From the NCBI RefSeq assembly GCF_024679095.1, contig NC_066553.1, positions 3,759,994 to 3,823,993 of the forward strand: a DNA stretch of 64,000 nt, read 5' to 3'. Source of the DNA: Eriocheir sinensis (Eukaryota; Arthropoda; Malacostraca; Decapoda; Varunidae). The translations under genes were made by a program, and so were the position numbers. Below are positions 59,640 to 64,000 of this stretch, one piece after another (the first letter of the stretch is position 1; every line of letters begins with the position of its first letter). The notes beneath the pieces were generated by a model. It was given only the letters and a program-made list of their open reading frames with translations. It searched no databases and was not told the origin of the DNA.

Positions 59640-59960
59640 GTTTAGAAATAATGATAATAATAATAAGAGGGGAAGAATGAGGAGGAAGAGGAAGAAGAAA
59701 CGAAGAGGAAGGAAATTATTAACAGGAGGAGGAGAAGGAGAGAGGAAGGATGAGGACGAGGAAGAGGAAGATGAAGACCAAAAGGAAGGGAAAGAGGAAC
59801 AGGAAGAGAAGGGGGAGAGGCGAAGAGAAGGGTTCGAGGAGGAGGAGGAGGAAAGGACGATGAAGAGGAAGAAGAACGGGAGGAGGAGGAGGAGGAGGAG
59901 ACGAAGAGTGAGGCGGAAAGAAATAATAAAAATAAAAAAATCAGGTTTAAAAAGTAGAGA
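59640..59960. repeat. Polypurine tract
   Basis: GGA/GAAG-rich on the plus strand. The block 'gaaattattaacaggaggag' also occurs at about 57072 as 'ggaattattaacaggaggag', so this tract and 56691-57345 share an origin. Confidence 0.8.
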
Positions 59961-60059
59961 GGAATAAATGCAAATTAGAAAATAGGAACAACAACTCAGG
60001 GTCCAGAAAATTAAATGGTAATCAACAAGATCTATTGAGGCATTTAACAGGAGGTGAAA

Positions 60060-60700
60060 AATCGTGTTCCCTTCACCTCCCTTCCTCCCCTACACTCACT
60101 ACCCTTCCTCCTACAACTTTAACCCATCCCCTCACACCCCTTCCCTGCACCTCCTCCCCTTCATCCCACTGACCTTTACACCCATGCCACCCACCAATCA
60201 CCTCATATCCCCTCTCTTTACTTCTCTTCATCTCCGTTAACATTGTCTTAAGCCATTCACAAATTACTTCAGCTTTCCCGTCTCCCCCACTCACCCTTTT
60301 CCCTTACCCAAACTCCTTACACTTCTGTCCCCCCTAACCCTCACTCCCTCACCCACGATTACCTTACACCCACACTTTCTCCCCCACCACTGTCTCCTAC
60401 ATGCAACGAACCACCTCTGCTTAACCTACCCACTCACTCACTACTTCTCCCCTCCTCTAATACCCCTTTTTCAACCCTTCACCCGTCTGTCACCCCACTT
60501 ACTCTCCCACCACCAGTCCACCAAGTTTCCCCACTTTCTCTCACCCACTTTTTCCCCTCACCCGCCACTATGTCCCACCTCCTCCCTTCGTCTGACCCAT
60601 CCACCACTACCTGCTCCTCCACTACTCTCTAATACCCCCCTCCCCCCTTCCCCAACACCCCCACCCATCACCCTACCCCCCTCTCCCCCTTCTCGCCCGC
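60060..60700. repeat. C-rich pyrimidine stretch
   Basis: CCCT/CACCC-rich on the plus strand with little A or G. No gene. Confidence 0.7.
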
Positions 60701-61163
60701 AGTATCTAAGACCCACGAGCCACAGCAGCTGTTTAGTTCCCTTCCGAAGTTGTTGTTTGTTGAGTAAGTTTGCGTTACTTCAAGTTCATGCCCCGTGGAA
60801 GGAAGGAGGCGGAAGCAAAGGGGGAATGAGTTAAACATGTAAATAAAACATTCCCGAGCACTTATAAGCCGGTTAGAGCTTTCCTGGGGGGGAGGGGGAG
60901 GGAGGGAGGTAAAGGGGGAAGGGAGTGGATGGTTGGGATGTGTGTGTGTGTGTGTGTTCGTTTGTTTGTTTGTTTGTTTGTTTGTTTGTTTGTTATTTGT
61001 TGTTGTTGTTGTTGTTGTTGTTCTCCGATTTTTTAATTTTCTTTCTTATCACATAATTTAATTCATGGCCGATTTTTTTCTAATTTTTTATCTTCCTGGC
61101 TATTTATTATTATTATTTTTTTTTAGTTTTTGTGGCAATTTTCGGAACTACGTATATATTTCA

Positions 61164-61164
<1 letters not shown>
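60701..61164. repeat. Unique sequence with (GTTT)n and (GTT)n
   Basis: (GT)n at 60940-60956, (GTTT)n at about 60957-60992 and (GTT)n at about 60997-61021 are adjacent. G-rich at 60885-60925. Confidence 0.85.
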
Positions 61165-61230
<66 letters not shown>

Positions 61231-61480
61231 ACCCCCCACACACACACACATAACCCCCCCCACACACACACATAACCCCCCTCCCCCCCCACACACATAC
61301 CCCCCCCGGTCCCCCCCCCCCACACACACACACATAACCCCCCGGTCCCCCCCACACACACACATACCCCCCTGGTCCCCCCCCCCACACACACTCACAC
61401 ATAAGCCCCTCCCACACACCCACACACACGCACACATAACCCCCCCCCCCCTTCCCCCTCACCCACACATATACACACAG
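61165..61480. repeat. (CA)n with poly-C interrupted repeats
   Basis: Pure (CA)n 61165-61228, then eight or more units of '(CA)n-TAACCCCCC' with variable C runs (for example 61229-61236, 61251-61260, 61430-61450). Confidence 0.93.
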
Positions 61481-62885
<1,405 letters not shown>

Positions 62886-62989
62886 ATTGTTTTTCCTTTG
62901 TAGTCTCTCGCCGGCAAATGGTCAAAGGTTGCGTTACCATCAACACAAATAGAAACACCACCACCACCACCACCACCACCACAAAAGAT

Positions 62990-63580
62990 CATCATAAGAA
63001 CACAAGAACATAAGAAGTGCAAGAGGCTGGAAGGCATATATATACAAAGGAACACCTATACTGTGTGAGCCTGGCCCCACCTACTCTCACCCTCCCTGAA
63101 TTTATATAACCTTTTTCTGGAGGGTGTCTATCGTATTGGCACCCACAACATGACTGCCAAGCCTCTTCCTTTCATCTACTCCTCTATTAGTAAACCAGTT
63201 CTTGCCTATGTCTTAGTTGCTTGTGAATTTATCGAACCTAAACGCGGTACTTTTTGTTCTGTTCTACTCGGTTGTCTTTCCACCAGAACCTTGTTAATAT
63301 CAGTCTTATTAAAGTCCTTCATCCATATGTAAACTTCGATTAAGTCTAATTTGCCTTTATAGAGAATGCAAAGTCAAATGTTTTAAAGTCTCCTCATATT
63401 GTAAGTTTTCACGTATCATATCACGCTTCCTCCCTTTTTGTACGTTCGTAACCTGGAAACGACAGTTCAGATAATAAGTGCAGAATTGGCCCAAGTCTCT
63501 GTGCTGGCTACTACAATCGGTTTCTCTTTTGCAATATACGCACTAATTTCGTCCCTTTTGGGTGTACAGGAGAGAATGTT
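62990..63580 (-). pseudogene. CR1/Jockey-type LINE ORF2 C-terminus and 3' end
   Basis: On the minus strand, frames with stops and shifts show RDMIRENLQYEETLKHLTLH, FDKFTSN, DIGKNWFTNRGVDERKRLGS and GANTIDTLQKKV, in the order found at the C-terminus of these LINEs. The 3' tail ends GCCTCTTGCACTTCTTATGT and TCTTGTGTTCTTATG, matching the tail at 53820-53853. Several stops show it is dead. The upstream (higher-coordinate) boundary is approximate. Confidence 0.85.
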
Positions 63581-64000
63581 AGTCCTGTTTTGACACCTCG
63601 AGTTACTTTGTTTTGGTTATTGAACGTTGGTTGCATTGTTTCTCACCGTCGGCAATACGAGTTGGCTGATCAAGAGCTTCCTTTGCCCCGCCCTCGCTTG
63701 CAGTTTTTTGAAGGACTTTTTGAAAAACTTTAAAGGAGAAGGAGGAGGAGGAGGAGGAGAAAGATAAGAAGGAAGAGTAATGGAGGAGGAGGAGGAGGAG
63801 GAAAACAACAGCGTCCCTTCTCCTTCGCTAATACGGTCATTACGGACGTTCTCAGCTGTATCGTTATTTCTATTAGCACACCGCCACCTCCTCCTAATTG
63901 CGTTATCCTGCCTCCTCATCCTCCTTCTCCTCCTCCTCCTCTTTCTTGTCTCTCTTCCTCCTCTTCCTCTTCCTTGGTGTTGGTCTTCCTCCTCCTCTGC
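63581..64000. other. Unique sequence with GGA and TCC runs
   Basis: (GGA)n at 63741-63760 and 63781-63802; (TCC)n-rich from 63905 to the window end. The two are complementary. No gene is supported. Confidence 0.5.

Overview
The window looks like non-coding, repeat-saturated nuclear DNA from an arthropod, most likely a decapod crustacean and possibly a crab. Supporting observations: very long (CT)n, (CA)n, (AT)n and (TAC/TAA)n microsatellites; a 0.4-kb tract of the arthropod telomere-type pentamer TTAGG mixed with TCAGG; tRNA-derived SINEs whose tRNA-Val-like head reads a CAC anticodon; and fragments of a CR1/Jockey-type LINE. The taxon is inferred from repeat style only. No complete protein-coding gene, rRNA or functional tRNA gene could be supported. 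Long open frames in the window come from stop-free low-complexity tracts, minisatellites or SINE bodies.

Layout. 0-9 kb: an internally amplified inverted-repeat element (292-769), a TTAA-flanked MITE (1231-1436), pyrimidine tracts, two tRNA-Val SINEs (5093-5357 minus, 5953-6158 plus, both with target-site duplications) set in an inverted repeat family, and a 141-bp tandem array interrupted by a second tRNA-derived SINE and a SINE fragment. 9-17 kb: two copies of a short (~100 bp) dispersed repeat, a TTA-flanked MITE with 75-bp inverted ends (10928-11182), another SINE, a GC-rich stretch with promoter-like signals (about 14994-15252), and a 24-bp minisatellite. 17-30 kb: diverged tandem duplications, the telomere-like tract, two more SINEs and large CT/CA/AT microsatellites. 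30-38 kb: diverged tandem repeats, two adjacent copies of the inverted-repeat element (33021-33459) and about 3 kb of almost continuous polypyrimidine. 38-45 kb: a 223-bp pure (CA)n, a reverse-transcriptase fragment, a 742-bp TTA-flanked element with inverted ends (42079-42820) and a 64-bp minisatellite built of two 32-bp halves. 45-64 kb: pyrimidine and purine tracts, a 105-bp array, a 16-bp minisatellite of about 35 units, two more TTAA MITEs (one lying inside an older repeat), two LINE 3' ends and further microsatellites.

There is no operon or pathway to describe. The structure is a history of insertion (SINE, LINE, MITE), nesting, local tandem duplication and microsatellite growth. Possible functional DNA is limited to weak candidates: a promoter/first-exon-like segment near 15 kb, a splice-bounded segment at 29215-29317, and AT-rich, ATTA-motif-rich unique stretches near 1.0-1.2 kb and 20.4-20.7 kb that could be regulatory. 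Repeat boundaries were set by eye and may be off by several bases.
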